A DNA stretch of 64,000 bases from JBEKIK01 sp963838495 (GTDB taxonomy: Bacteria; Planctomycetota; Planctomycetia; Pirellulales; Thermoguttaceae): positions 744,001 through 808,000 of the forward strand of contig CAWIRC010000001.1 in NCBI GenBank assembly GCA_963838495.1, written 5' to 3'. Below the pieces are notes generated by a model that was not told the origin of the DNA, searched no databases, and saw only the letters and a list, made by a program, of their open reading frames with translations. A program made the position numbers and the translations under genes. Below, one piece after another: positions 33,611-42,404 of the stretch. Each line of letters opens with the position of its first letter. Within the stretch, counting starts at the first letter, position 1.

Positions 33611-34486
33611 ATGATGCAACTCAAGAATTATCAGTGGGCAGTAGTGTTAATCGCAATCGTGTCGGTCGCGCTGGTTTCTTCCGCAAATGCGGCATCGTTA
33701 GTGCATCGATATGATTTCAACACCACCAACGACACCGTTGGCGCTGCCAACGGCACGCTGCTTGGAACCGCCAGCCTCGCCGGCGGCGCATTGGTTACCA
33801 ATGGCGGCAATGGTACTATTAGTGGCCAGTGGGGCGGAGCCGGGCCGATGATGACGCTTGATTCCAGTGCCGTGTCCGGCATTACGGGCGCGTTCTCCAT
33901 TGAAAGTTGGATTACTTGCACCACCAATTGGCCCAAGTATGACTCACTTTATGCCTTCAGCGATGGCACACAGAACAATTACCTCCTTGCAAACCCAGTC
34001 CAAGGATACGACCCTTGGCCATCAGGTGTTGGTATATGTGGTGCGGGTGGCTACGGCCACTTCCAAGACCCCAACAGCGATTGGTGCCAAAACGTCTTGG
34101 GCCAATGGTTGGACACAAACAGCCTTCATCAGACCGTGCTTACTTACGATGGCACCACGTTTTCCTGGTACACGGATGGTGTACTTGCGAATTATGATAG
34201 CGTGTCATCCACAGCAGTCGATCCCGGCTTTAATCTGTCAACTTTGACTGATATCGCCGTCAATGGTGGTTCCCCGTTTGTTGATCCCGCTCTCACCGGT
34301 TCCACCTGGGACTTACGTATGTACTCGGGCGCACTCTCGGCCGACCAAGTGGCAAGCGTTTATGCCGTCGGATCTGATGCGGGCAATGAAACCATCAATG
34401 CGTTGGTGGTTCCCGAGCCAAGCACAATCATGCTATTGGTGGCGGGCATATTCGGCCTGTTATTCAGGCACCTTCGGAAGAAATAG
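33611..34486 (+). CDS. LamG-domain PEP-CTERM surface protein
   Basis: 291 residues from the ATG at 33611 (GAGGTG, 8-nt spacer; the frame is open from 33596). Signal peptide (WAVVLIAIVSVALVSSANA), LamG-type jelly roll (LVHRYDFNTTNDTVG, AFSIESWITC, TVLTYDGTTFSWYTDG, WDLRMYSGALSADQVASVY) and PEP-CTERM (VVPEPSTIMLLVAGIFGLLF, RHLRKK). The fold suggests binding of sugars or surfaces. A strong terminator follows at 34533-34575. Confidence 0.87.
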   Translation: MMQLKNYQWAVVLIAIVSVALVSSANAASLVHRYDFNTTNDTVGAANGTLLGTASLAGGALVTNGGNGTISGQWGGAGPMMTLDSSAVSGITGAFSIESWITCTTNWPKYDSLYAFSDGTQNNYLLANPVQGYDPWPSGVGICGAGGYGHFQDPNSDWCQNVLGQWLDTNSLHQTVLTYDGTTFSWYTDGVLANYDSVSSTAVDPGFNLSTLTDIAVNGGSPFVDPALTGSTWDLRMYSGALSADQVASVYAVGSDAGNETINALVVPEPSTIMLLVAGIFGLLFRHLRKK

Positions 34487-34532
34487 ATAATTCCCGGCTA
34501 GTCCCGGGAAAATAAACGGATTTTTTAACTTT

Positions 34533-34575
34533 AGGACTTGCCAAGACCTTAATGGTTTTGGCAAGTCCTTTTTTT
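34533..34575 (+). terminator. Intrinsic terminator after the LamG PEP-CTERM gene
   Basis: AGGACTTGCCAA pairs with TTGGCAAGTCCT, with a short inner ACC/GGT extension and seven T. A smaller TTCCCGG/CCGGGAA hairpin precedes it (about 34490-34510). Confidence 0.9.
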
Positions 34576-34784
34576 ATAAGGACTGCCTTTCACACTCGCT
34601 TGCAAATATGCAAATAGCCCTGGAAAAATCCTCGCGCGGCAGGGCCTGCGCAACGGTCGAAGAGACAACGCACCGTGCGTTCGGGCTGAATGCCGGGCGC
34701 AAGTATATGAACGTGCTGAGCCGTTACCTGCCCCTGGATTTACTGAACCTGGACAGCGATGCGGGCGTGGTTTGCTCGCCTTGT

Positions 34785-37700
34785 CTATCGGCGGCGTATT
34801 TTATGCCCTGCATTCCACAGTCGCCACGCATAGCCAAGCAGGCTGATGGCGCCTATGCCGAGCAAGACGAAGGCGGACGGCTCTGGAACGGGGGTTAGAG
34901 GCAGCGGATCGGCGAGCGGTCCGCCGGGTAGGGCGGCAATGGTCAGCGTGGAACCGGGACCCAGTGTTAATGTTCCTTGAGCGATGGAATTCACGGTCAA
35001 ATTCGCCTGGTCGATCAGTTCCGTGGTTCCTGTTCCGCTTATATTGGTAACCGTGTGCGCGCCGCCGTTGACTCGGAAGTCGCCGGTCAGTCCCGTGGAT
35101 ATACCGGAACTCGAGTCTATCTGACCCGTGGAAGCCAATTCCAGGACTCCGTCGTTGACGGCCGTGCCACCGGTGTAGGTGTTGGCGCCGGAGAGCGTCA
35201 GTGTCCCGCTGCCGCTCTTTGCCATCGATCCACCGGTACCCGAGATTCCGCCGGCGAATGTTGTACTGTTGGCCGAATTGACGCTCAGTAGTCCGGTCCC
35301 CAACGTCACCGCCGAACCTGCGACACCGCTGAGCGACCCAATCTGCTGTGTGATGCCGTTCAGATCGAGCGTGGCGCCGCCGGCGATGGTCACGTTGGTG
35401 GACTGCGGCAGAGGACCGGCGCTGAGACCTTGATAGAGCGCCGCGATCTGGTCCGCAGAGAGCGCATGGCCGTAGAACTGGACGTCATCCAGCAGGCCGT
35501 TAAAGTTCACCGTTCCGTCGCTGGAAACCGTGTTGGTGGAAACGCCCAGGCGAACTACCGAGCCCATGTCGGCATTACCGAAACTGCTGTTGCCCGACGA
35601 GAGCGGTTGCGCCGCACCATCCATGTAAATCGCATAGGTTCCGGCGTTATTGACATACGTGACTTGATGCCAGGCGCCATTGGCGACCGATGCGGCGCTG
35701 GTCGATCCCTGGAAGAATCCGCCGGCGTAACGCACGGCGCTGGGGATGCCGCCGCTGCCCGGACCGCTGCCGTCGCCGAGGTAGAAGATCGTGTAGCCGT
35801 TCGCCCAGCCGGAACCGTCGCCCTTGGTGAGAATGCTCGAACCGGCCGTCGTCGTTTTCACCCACGCTGAAACCGTCCAGGTTCCGGCGCTTCCCAAATC
35901 GGCGATCGGGTTGCTGATGTTGACCGATGCGCCCCCGGACAGGCTGACGGCATTGCCGTTGTGTCCGCCGGATACGATCGCCGCGCCGCCTGCCAGTGTG
36001 CCATTCATGGAGCTGCCGCCGAGTCCGCCGTTTGTGACCGTACTGCCGCTTGTGGAGTCGAAGCTGTAGCTGGCGACCGCGGTGCTGGCGATCGACGTTC
36101 CCGCGACATTGTTCAATCGCAGCGTGCCGGCGCTGATCGTTGTAGATCCGGTGTACGTGTTGGCGCCGCTTAGGGTCAGCGTGCCGCTGCCCTGTTTCTG
36201 GAGCGAACCGCCGCTGCCCGAGATGGAACCGGCAAACTCCGTGCTGGCCGACGAGTTGACGATCAGTTTTCCGCTTCCCAGCGCGACGGTCGAACCGGTT
36301 ACTCCGCCGAGCGATCCGATCTGCTGCGTGACGCCGTTCAGATCGAGTGTGGCGCCGCCGGCGATGGTCACGTTGGTGGTGGTGGGAAGCGAACTGAAAG
36401 ACTGACTGCCCTGATACAGCAACGCGACCTGCGATGCCGTAAGCGGCTGGTTGTAGATCTGGACGTTATCGAGCATGCCGTTGAAATTGACCGTTCCGTC
36501 GCTGGAAACCGTGTTGGTCGTAACGCCCAGGCGAACGACCGAGCCCATGTCGGCATTGCCGAAACTGCTATTGCCCGACGAGAGCGGTTGCGCCGCACCA
36601 TCCACGTAAATCGCATAGGTTCCGGCGTTATTGACATACGTGACTTGATGCCAGGCGCCGTTGATGACCGATCCGGCGCCGGTCGATCCCTGGAAGAATC
36701 CGCCCCCCCATCGAACGCTGCTAGGTATGCCGCCGCTGCCCGGACCAGTGCCGTCGCCGAGGTAGAAGATCGTGTAGCCGTTCGCCCAGCCGGAACCGTC
36801 CCCCTTGGTGAGAATGCTCGAACCGGCCGTCGTCGTTTTCACCCATGCTGAGACCGTCCAGGATCCGGTATTTCCCAAGTTGGTGATCGGGCTGCTGATA
36901 TCGACCGATGCGCCGCCGGACAGGCTGACGGCGTTGCCGCTGTGTCCGCCGGATACGATCGTCGCGCCATTGGCGAGCGTTCCGTTCATGCCTGTCCCGC
37001 CGGTGCCGTCGTTAACGACGGTGCTGCCGCTTATGTTGTCGAACGTGTAGCTGGCGACGGCTGAGACTGGAGCGAGCCGAAGCGTGCCGCCGCTGATGGC
37101 CGTGTTCCCGCCGTATGTGTTGTTCCCGGCGAGCGTAAGCGCGAAATTGCCGGCCTTGCTGAGCGAGCCGGCGCCGGCGATGCTTGCGGTAATCCTGATC
37201 GATCCCTGGGCGGCGTCGATCGTCGGTGTTCCGGCGAGTGTCATATTGCCGGAAAGTTGGAAAAGATCGCCCGAACCGCTCGCGTGGCGGACGTAACCGC
37301 CGTTGAGAGTAAGATTGTTGATCGTGATTACGCCCGTGGCGCCGATTCCCTTGAACAATAGTCCGCCGTTAATGCCGTTGGTGTTGTTGATGGTGAGCGA
37401 ATTGCCGGCGAAGGTGAAGCTCGGTGTGGCGCCGGTGGGATTATAAGTGTCCAAAGGCGTCCGCAGCATGTAATCGCCGGTGTAATATGCCGCGCCGGGG
37501 TGAGCGAAGTATTTGTCGCTCCAGCCTTGATAACTGCCGATGCTCCAACCGCCGCCGAACCAATTGAACGCGGACGTGCCAACCGGGTCGGACGCCGCCA
37601 GCGTGACGGTCGTTGCGGACCATGGATCGGCGGAAGCCCCGTTCCCCATGTCCTGACGCATCGCGTACATGATGGCTATGTTGCGCATGTAGATGCTGTC

Positions 37701-38219
37701 GTTGACCACCTCGCTGTCGTAGTTCAAGCCGTAAGGCCAGAAATGCTGGCTGTCGCCGTGAAGGACGGCCCCGTCCCCGTCGAATTGCTGGATCAGCCTG
37801 TTGATCTTCGAGCCGGTCCAAAGGTGGGTGCCGGTCCACAGGTTGGACCAGTTCCAGTACGTGCCTGAACCGAGGTAGTGGTTGGATTCATGTTGAGTAA
37901 CGCGATCGTTGGGCCACGTGCCACCAAATCCGATGCTGGTTAAGTAACCGGCCTGAGCCGTCGGGATACTGGAGTCATAATAGACCCAGATGTTGTAACT
38001 GCCGAAGTCGCCGTAGACGTTGTAACGGTTTACGACGTTGGTCATCGCCGCCTGTGCGGCATCAGCCCTCGTCTGGGTATCCCAAGTCCCGCCGATGGTG
38101 AAACTCAGAGCCCCTCGCACAACGCTCGGCGACACTGCTGCCGCCAGCAGTGCCGTAGCGGCAAGCGCAGTCATCCGCGTTATGTTGGTTCTGTTTGTGG
38201 TCGGCATCGCAATGGGCAT
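34785..38219 (-). CDS. 1144-residue secreted protein: metallopeptidase-like head, two LamG units, PEP-CTERM
   Basis: A signal peptide (ALAATALLAAAVSPSVVRG) is followed by a ~210-residue N-terminal domain with QHESNHYLG, an HExxH zinc motif, in a sequence with no close named family I recognise. Beta repeats and two LamG domains follow (GSWTVSAWVKTTTAGSSIL, GGIPSSVRWGGGFFQGS), each within a ~327-residue unit that is almost identical at DNA level (period 981 bp). It ends LPLTPVPEPSAFVLLGIGAISLLGYAW and a basic tail. The protein should be exported and anchored. Whether the zinc domain is catalytic is unknown; the missing third ligand cannot be assigned with certainty. Confidence 0.82.
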   Translation of the reverse strand: MPIAMPTTNRTNITRMTALAATALLAAAVSPSVVRGALSFTIGGTWDTQTRADAAQAAMTNVVNRYNVYGDFGSYNIWVYYDSSIPTAQAGYLTSIGFGGTWPNDRVTQHESNHYLGSGTYWNWSNLWTGTHLWTGSKINRLIQQFDGDGAVLHGDSQHFWPYGLNYDSEVVNDSIYMRNIAIMYAMRQDMGNGASADPWSATTVTLAASDPVGTSAFNWFGGGWSIGSYQGWSDKYFAHPGAAYYTGDYMLRTPLDTYNPTGATPSFTFAGNSLTINNTNGINGGLLFKGIGATGVITINNLTLNGGYVRHASGSGDLFQLSGNMTLAGTPTIDAAQGSIRITASIAGAGSLSKAGNFALTLAGNNTYGGNTAISGGTLRLAPVSAVASYTFDNISGSTVVNDGTGGTGMNGTLANGATIVSGGHSGNAVSLSGGASVDISSPITNLGNTGSWTVSAWVKTTTAGSSILTKGDGSGWANGYTIFYLGDGTGPGSGGIPSSVRWGGGFFQGSTGAGSVINGAWHQVTYVNNAGTYAIYVDGAAQPLSSGNSSFGNADMGSVVRLGVTTNTVSSDGTVNFNGMLDNVQIYNQPLTASQVALLYQGSQSFSSLPTTTNVTIAGGATLDLNGVTQQIGSLGGVTGSTVALGSGKLIVNSSASTEFAGSISGSGGSLQKQGSGTLTLSGANTYTGSTTISAGTLRLNNVAGTSIASTAVASYSFDSTSGSTVTNGGLGGSSMNGTLAGGAAIVSGGHNGNAVSLSGGASVNISNPIADLGSAGTWTVSAWVKTTTAGSSILTKGDGSGWANGYTIFYLGDGSGPGSGGIPSAVRYAGGFFQGSTSAASVANGAWHQVTYVNNAGTYAIYMDGAAQPLSSGNSSFGNADMGSVVRLGVSTNTVSSDGTVNFNGLLDDVQFYGHALSADQIAALYQGLSAGPLPQSTNVTIAGGATLDLNGITQQIGSLSGVAGSAVTLGTGLLSVNSANSTTFAGGISGTGGSMAKSGSGTLTLSGANTYTGGTAVNDGVLELASTGQIDSSSGISTGLTGDFRVNGGAHTVTNISGTGTTELIDQANLTVNSIAQGTLTLGPGSTLTIAALPGGPLADPLPLTPVPEPSAFVLLGIGAISLLGYAWRLWNAGHKIRRR
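35490..37070 (-). repeat. Two tandem ~0.98-kb LamG-encoding units
   Basis: Sequence at about 35500-36060 recurs at about 36480-37040 with an offset of 981 bp and only scattered substitutions. The offset is a multiple of three, so the repeat adds one whole LamG plus beta-repeat module in frame. Confidence 0.8.
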
Positions 38220-39339
38220 CCAGGGTTACTATTGATCCCGATCTAGTCAATGATCCGTATTCAGCCGCAAACACGGCTGTTCCAGCCGAGTTTGCTATAC
38301 CTATGGCCGTAGGAAATGTTCATTGTCTACCTAGTACACAATAAAGGTTGGCTAAAAACCGCGGCGCACAGCCAACTTGGTTATGCGGAAATGTTTAGCT
38401 TACGAATTATATCACCAAAGGCGTGACGAACCAATCTAAGGTCCGGCTATTGTCGGCTCGCGCTGACGACGAGACCCCGCATTATTTCCCGCGGGAAGTC
38501 CGTTCCGACGCCGGCGCTTTGATTGGCCGCCTTTGAGTGATCATACCGCCAAGTTTGCTGCGATATTAATTTTACTAATAATCTCATTATAATCGATTTG
38601 TCGTTTTCATCATTGAAAAAATGCGCAAAAAGTGTTGCAATTGCGCAATCTCCGGGACGATTCATCCCGCGCGTTCCTTCGATTCGCTGGGCTGCGGACG
38701 CCGCTGGACTGCCTTTCGACCGATTTCACATGTGACTCTGCGCTTGTTCACAGTTCAGCTCGTCGAGCTACGTCAAGCTCTTGAGTTGTTCCTATCCGGT
38801 ATCGATGTCGCGGGTGTTCATCCGGTCACTCCTCTTTACCGGCGAACGATCCTGCTGCAGGCGAAGATGCCTACTCCCGGCAAAGACGCCTTGTGCGAAC
38901 ACCTAGTCGGCATAGAGATATTCAAGAAACCTTCGTTTGTCCACGCGAAACCCCACTACCCCATGCCGCACCTGAATTCCCGGCTAATGCGACTTCAAGA
39001 ATGCCATGTCGGAAAACAAAGTGCTGGAAAGCCATGGGAAATGAGGTTCTCAACGTCATCGAGCAGCATTCAGGGGGTGGACAGGCAAAGACCGCCCAAA
39101 AGCCCATCGGTGCAAACGCAGAACGACCACACTGGCCGACTCGTTCCACGACAGCATCGGCGACCGTGCCACAGTGCCAACATGCATCGGTTGCCAGCTG
39201 CGATCCAAAACTAGGGTGTGATTGGTCCGATATCACTGTCTGTAAAGCCAACACCACGGATCTGCTCGATATTACACCGGAACAGCCGCCACCTTTTCAG
39301 TATTAGGAATGGGCGGCAAGGACTCGACAGCCGACACCT
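38220..39339. other. Gene-poor region with no convincing coding sequence
   Basis: Open frames exist on both strands (38621-39214 and 38893-39306 plus, 38922-39257 minus), but they overlap one another. They are rich in Cys, His and Pro and match nothing I know. The AT-rich start (38220-38450) must hold the promoter of the 1144-residue protein. The region may be a decayed gene next to the integrase relic. Confidence 0.45.
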
Positions 39340-39470
39340 GATCGACAATGCCCAGCATAGTTCATGGTCAAATTGATGTCGGAGTGACGGGCGAGAATTT
39401 GGGCATTCTTTAGCGAGAAGCCTGCCAGGGCAAGCGTGGTAATGCGCCAACCGGTTGAATGCACCTGTTT
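39340..39470 (-). pseudogene. C-terminal relic of a second tyrosine integrase
   Basis: In one minus-strand frame it reads TTLALAGFSLKNAQILARHSDINLT MNYAGH, closely resembling NLERAGISPKMAQVLARHSDIRLT of the intact integrase next door. Upstream and downstream coding is lost. It shows that another integrase gene stood here before. Confidence 0.7.
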
Positions 39471-40756
39471 TATCCAACCAAACGGTTCTGTTGATACATT
39501 TTATTGTTAGTGGTCGAGTATTCTTTGTTCCCCGGCGGCCCCGGCAGGGCGCCGATGGCCGCAGTTTGGTCGCGCAGTTCTACGTGGGTGTAGACATTCA
39601 GGGTCAGGCGAATGTCACTATGCCGGGCCAAGACCTGCGCCATCTTGGGGGAGATGCCGGCACGTTCAAGATTGGTTATAAAAAGATGTCGAAAGCTATG
39701 GAAGTCGGCATATAGGCCGGCTTGATCGCAGTAACATAAAAAGTCCGACTTCAACCGTTCTTTATATTCTTCTTCGTTTTCCTCCGCCTCTTTTAGCCAT
39801 TTGTCCCGGGCGGCCATCAGGTCCCGTTCGATCATCTTGTGAGTTTTGCGATCTATGCCGCCAGGTACCCGACCGGAGATTGGAAACATAGGCCTGTCTG
39901 GTTTCAAGAATTTCTTTGTAGTCAACCAATCCTTTAACAGCCTGACCAATTCCGGATGCAGTACTTGGGTGTCTTCTCGGCGATGTTTGCTGAAACAAGC
40001 CGCTACAGTGGCCGTGGGCGGTTCGTCGTCTAACCGTAGTGACCGCAAGGTCAAACTGCCGATTTCGCCCCTGCGGAAACCAGTCCAGGTGGCCAGTACA
40101 TAGAGAATCGCCCGATCCGGGCCCGAAATCCCCTCAATCCGCTTTCCGCTTCTGGCAGCCTCAACCAATCGGCGGAATTCTTCCTCAGACAGCGCCCGGC
40201 GGTCGTGGCGACGATCGACATTTACATTGAGCCTTGCCAAATGCATCAATGGATCGAATGGAGTGCGCCGATCCAGTACCAACCAGCGGGTAAAAGTTTT
40301 AATGGCCTTTAGATAGTGGTTGTAGGTTTGGGCACTAAGGCCATCGTGGCGCAACCGGCCTAAATATCTTAACACGCCAGCAGAAGTAATATCTGCAATA
40401 ACAGCCCACTTACAACTGGTAGCAATCTTTTTCAACTTGCTAATGGTCTCTTTAATATGTTTAGCGGTAACGCCGCGATGGTTCAGGTTATTTTCAAACT
40501 CCCGAATGTGCTCTTTGAGTAGTCGACGGCGCTGTGAATCTGTGGGATCGACTAGTCCGGCTTTTTCACGCTCTACTTGTTTGACCAAGTTATTGAGCAT
40601 GGTCTGAGCGGACATCTTATCCACGGCCAAGGGCACTCTCTTCAACTTATTGTCGGCGTCCTTGTATTGCCCCCACCATTTTTTGGATTTTGTTTTTATT
40701 TTCTTGCCCGTGATAGGATCTTTCAGAATCACAGGTTTTCGATACAAACTCGCCAT
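39470..40756 (-). CDS. Tyrosine recombinase (integrase) of the phage-like element
   Basis: 428 residues. A basic N-terminus (KKWWGQYKDADNKLKRVPL) and a SAM-like core-binding domain (about 90-185) precede the catalytic domain with TWTGFRRGEIGSL (Arg I), HSFRHLFITNL (His-x-x-Arg) and LARHSDIRLTLNVYTH with His and the nucleophilic Tyr. A short C-terminal tail (GPPGNKEYSTT) follows. It is the left-most gene of a phage-like block and should integrate and excise it. It is only distantly similar to the integrase at 16663. Confidence 0.92.
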   Translation of the reverse strand: MASLYRKPVILKDPITGKKIKTKSKKWWGQYKDADNKLKRVPLAVDKMSAQTMLNNLVKQVEREKAGLVDPTDSQRRRLLKEHIREFENNLNHRGVTAKHIKETISKLKKIATSCKWAVIADITSAGVLRYLGRLRHDGLSAQTYNHYLKAIKTFTRWLVLDRRTPFDPLMHLARLNVNVDRRHDRRALSEEEFRRLVEAARSGKRIEGISGPDRAILYVLATWTGFRRGEIGSLTLRSLRLDDEPPTATVAACFSKHRREDTQVLHPELVRLLKDWLTTKKFLKPDRPMFPISGRVPGGIDRKTHKMIERDLMAARDKWLKEAEENEEEYKERLKSDFLCYCDQAGLYADFHSFRHLFITNLERAGISPKMAQVLARHSDIRLTLNVYTHVELRDQTAAIGALPGPPGNKEYSTTNNKMYQQNRLVG

Positions 40757-40888
40757 AAATTATTCTCCAGCAGGTTTCAAACCTGGCCATTAATCACAGC
40801 AGGACGAGTGTTGCTCGATAACACAAAATTGCAAGCTAACATGTGAAACATTTACAAAGATTTATTACAAAGGCTCGTGACACGGTAT

Positions 40889-41125
40889 TCATTCCTGCAT
40901 GGCGTCCCAGGTCGCCCGGTCAGGGCATCCGGCGGCGACCCATTCCTTAAGTTCTTCCTGTCTCCAATATGTGGATCGCATGATACGAATCGGACTGGGG
41001 ATTTTGCCACTGGAATCCCAGATGCGCCAAGTGCGCACGGTTTTATGGAACATAGCCGCAGCCTCGACAGCGGTTAGTACTAATGCTTGGGGGTTTATCG
41101 GTTGTGGGGGATTATTGTCAGGCAT
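40889..41125 (-). CDS. AlpA/excisionase-like helix-turn-helix protein
   Basis: 78 residues. ALVLTAVEAAAMFHKTVRTWRIWDSSGKIPSPIRIMRSTYWRQEELKEWV has the HTH plus wing of small AlpA/excisionase regulators. It lies 132 bp before the integrase on the same strand, so it is probably its excision partner or transcriptional regulator. Confidence 0.78.
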   Translation of the reverse strand: MPDNNPPQPINPQALVLTAVEAAAMFHKTVRTWRIWDSSGKIPSPIRIMRSTYWRQEELKEWVAAGCPDRATWDAMQE

Positions 41126-41277
41126 GGGTGACTTATTAGGTGTAGAACAATTTTGCAGAAATTACATGAATTCGACCTGAATTTAGGCGGAATTCGCTTG
41201 ATATTTCTTTGAAAACACGGCTTAAGTGTGGATGTGCGATGCGAATTAAAACCAACCAAACAACAAGGAGAACCAGC

Positions 41278-41709
41278 ATGTCCAAACCCAAAAAACCGCC
41301 TTTGAAAATCGGCACGCCAGTGGAGATCGATATCGCCCAGGGCCTGGCCATTGCCCGGGGCGTGATTGCCGCCGCTGATTACGACAACGGCTGGATGTAT
41401 CGGATTGAGATTACAAGCGGAGATAATTGCCAGCAGCACCGTAACGAAGCAGGTGAACTGTGGGTCAACGACTTCGAGGTCAAACCGATAGAAAACCCGC
41501 CCACCGAGAACCACCCGACTTTTTCCCATACCATCGAGATCGTAGACGACTTGATGGTTGTGCTGGACGAAGATGGTAACGGCCACGATTGTCACGTATT
41601 GTCCTCGCTTGTCGAGGCCCAAGATCAACTGAAAAAGTGGAAGGACGAATATTCCTTCGATTATGACGAGGCCCAGGCGGCCGTCGTCGAGTTCTTTGAT
41701 GCCCGATAG
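41278..41709 (+). CDS. Hypothetical phage-element protein
   Basis: 143 residues from the ATG at 41278, with AAGGAG at 41265-41270; the frame is open from 41209 without SD. The N-terminal third (PLKIGTPVEIDIAQGLAIARGVIAAADYDNGWMYRIEI) looks like a small beta-barrel. The rest is acidic with a helical C-terminus. No family is recognised. It is transcribed away from the packaging genes and followed after 45 bp by the HARE-type protein. Confidence 0.7.
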   Translation: MSKPKKPPLKIGTPVEIDIAQGLAIARGVIAAADYDNGWMYRIEITSGDNCQQHRNEAGELWVNDFEVKPIENPPTENHPTFSHTIEIVDDLMVVLDEDGNGHDCHVLSSLVEAQDQLKKWKDEYSFDYDEAQAAVVEFFDAR

Positions 41710-41754
41710 TTTGTTTTTTAGTTCCCTACCAACCCTTAATTTTGGAGAAATGTC

Positions 41755-42276
41755 ATGAAGAAAAGCGATGTAAAGATTGGTCACACTTACACTGCCAAGG
41801 TGACGGATAAGGTCGTCAATGTGCGAATCGACGCCGAAAGCCGGCATGGAGGTTGGGATGCCACCAACCTGGCCACCGGCAAGAAAATCCGCATCAAATC
41901 GCCCGCCCGACTTCGCTCGGCCGTGGGTGGCCCAAAATCGGCCACGTCGGCGAAGAAGGAGAAGGCGACCAAGGAGCCCAAGGCCAAAACCGGGGCCAAC
42001 ACGGCGCAAACTGGCACAACACGTGCCAAGAAATCCAAGGGCGAGAAAAAGGTTTCCGGCTTGGACGCGGCAGCCAAGGTGCTTCAGGAATCGGGCAAGG
42101 AGATGAATGTAAAAGAAATCTTGGACGCTATCCTTACAAAGGGCTACTGGAAATCGCCGGAGGGCAAGACGCCGCGTGCCACGATTTACAGTTCGATCAT
42201 CCGCGAGATTGCTGCCAAGGGCAAAGACTCCCGGTTCCGCAAGGCCGAGCGAGGCAAGTTCGTTGTGAACAAGTAA
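41755..42276 (+). CDS. Lys-rich protein with C-terminal HARE-type winged helix
   Basis: 173 residues, with GGAGAAATGTC before the ATG. The N-terminal ~60 residues are a small beta domain. A Lys/Ala/Thr-rich flexible linker (about 60-98) follows, and residues 100-173 (LDAAAKVLQESGKEMNVKEILDAIL, GYWKSPEGKTPRATIYSSI) match the HARE-HTH fold seen in RNA polymerase delta, ASXL and restriction-linked proteins. It should bind DNA or DNA-bound complexes. An intrinsic terminator follows. Confidence 0.78.
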   Translation: MKKSDVKIGHTYTAKVTDKVVNVRIDAESRHGGWDATNLATGKKIRIKSPARLRSAVGGPKSATSAKKEKATKEPKAKTGANTAQTGTTRAKKSKGEKKVSGLDAAAKVLQESGKEMNVKEILDAILTKGYWKSPEGKTPRATIYSSIIREIAAKGKDSRFRKAERGKFVVNK

Positions 42277-42303
42277 CGCCATATACAACATCTCTTCACA
42301 TCG

Positions 42304-42326
42304 ACCCCGGCTATTGTCGGGGTTTT
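42304..42326 (+). terminator. Intrinsic terminator after the HARE-domain gene
   Basis: ACCCCG and CGGGGT flank an 8-nt loop and are followed by TTTT. It separates the plus-strand pair from the convergent packaging genes. Confidence 0.65.
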
Positions 42327-42404
42327 CTCAGTTCGGGGTAGCAATAGTCAGTTCCTGTTTCGCCTTCCAAAACAAAATCCCTTCCACAATGATCGATATC
42401 ACGG

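Noticed and set aside
34608..34898. 96-codon plus-strand frame after the terminator
   Set aside because: It overlaps the 3' end of the minus-strand 1144-residue gene by 114 bp, has no SD and no family character.
38621..39306. Overlapping plus-strand frames of 197 and 137 codons
   Set aside because: They overlap each other and a minus frame, have biased Cys/His/Pro composition and resemble nothing known.
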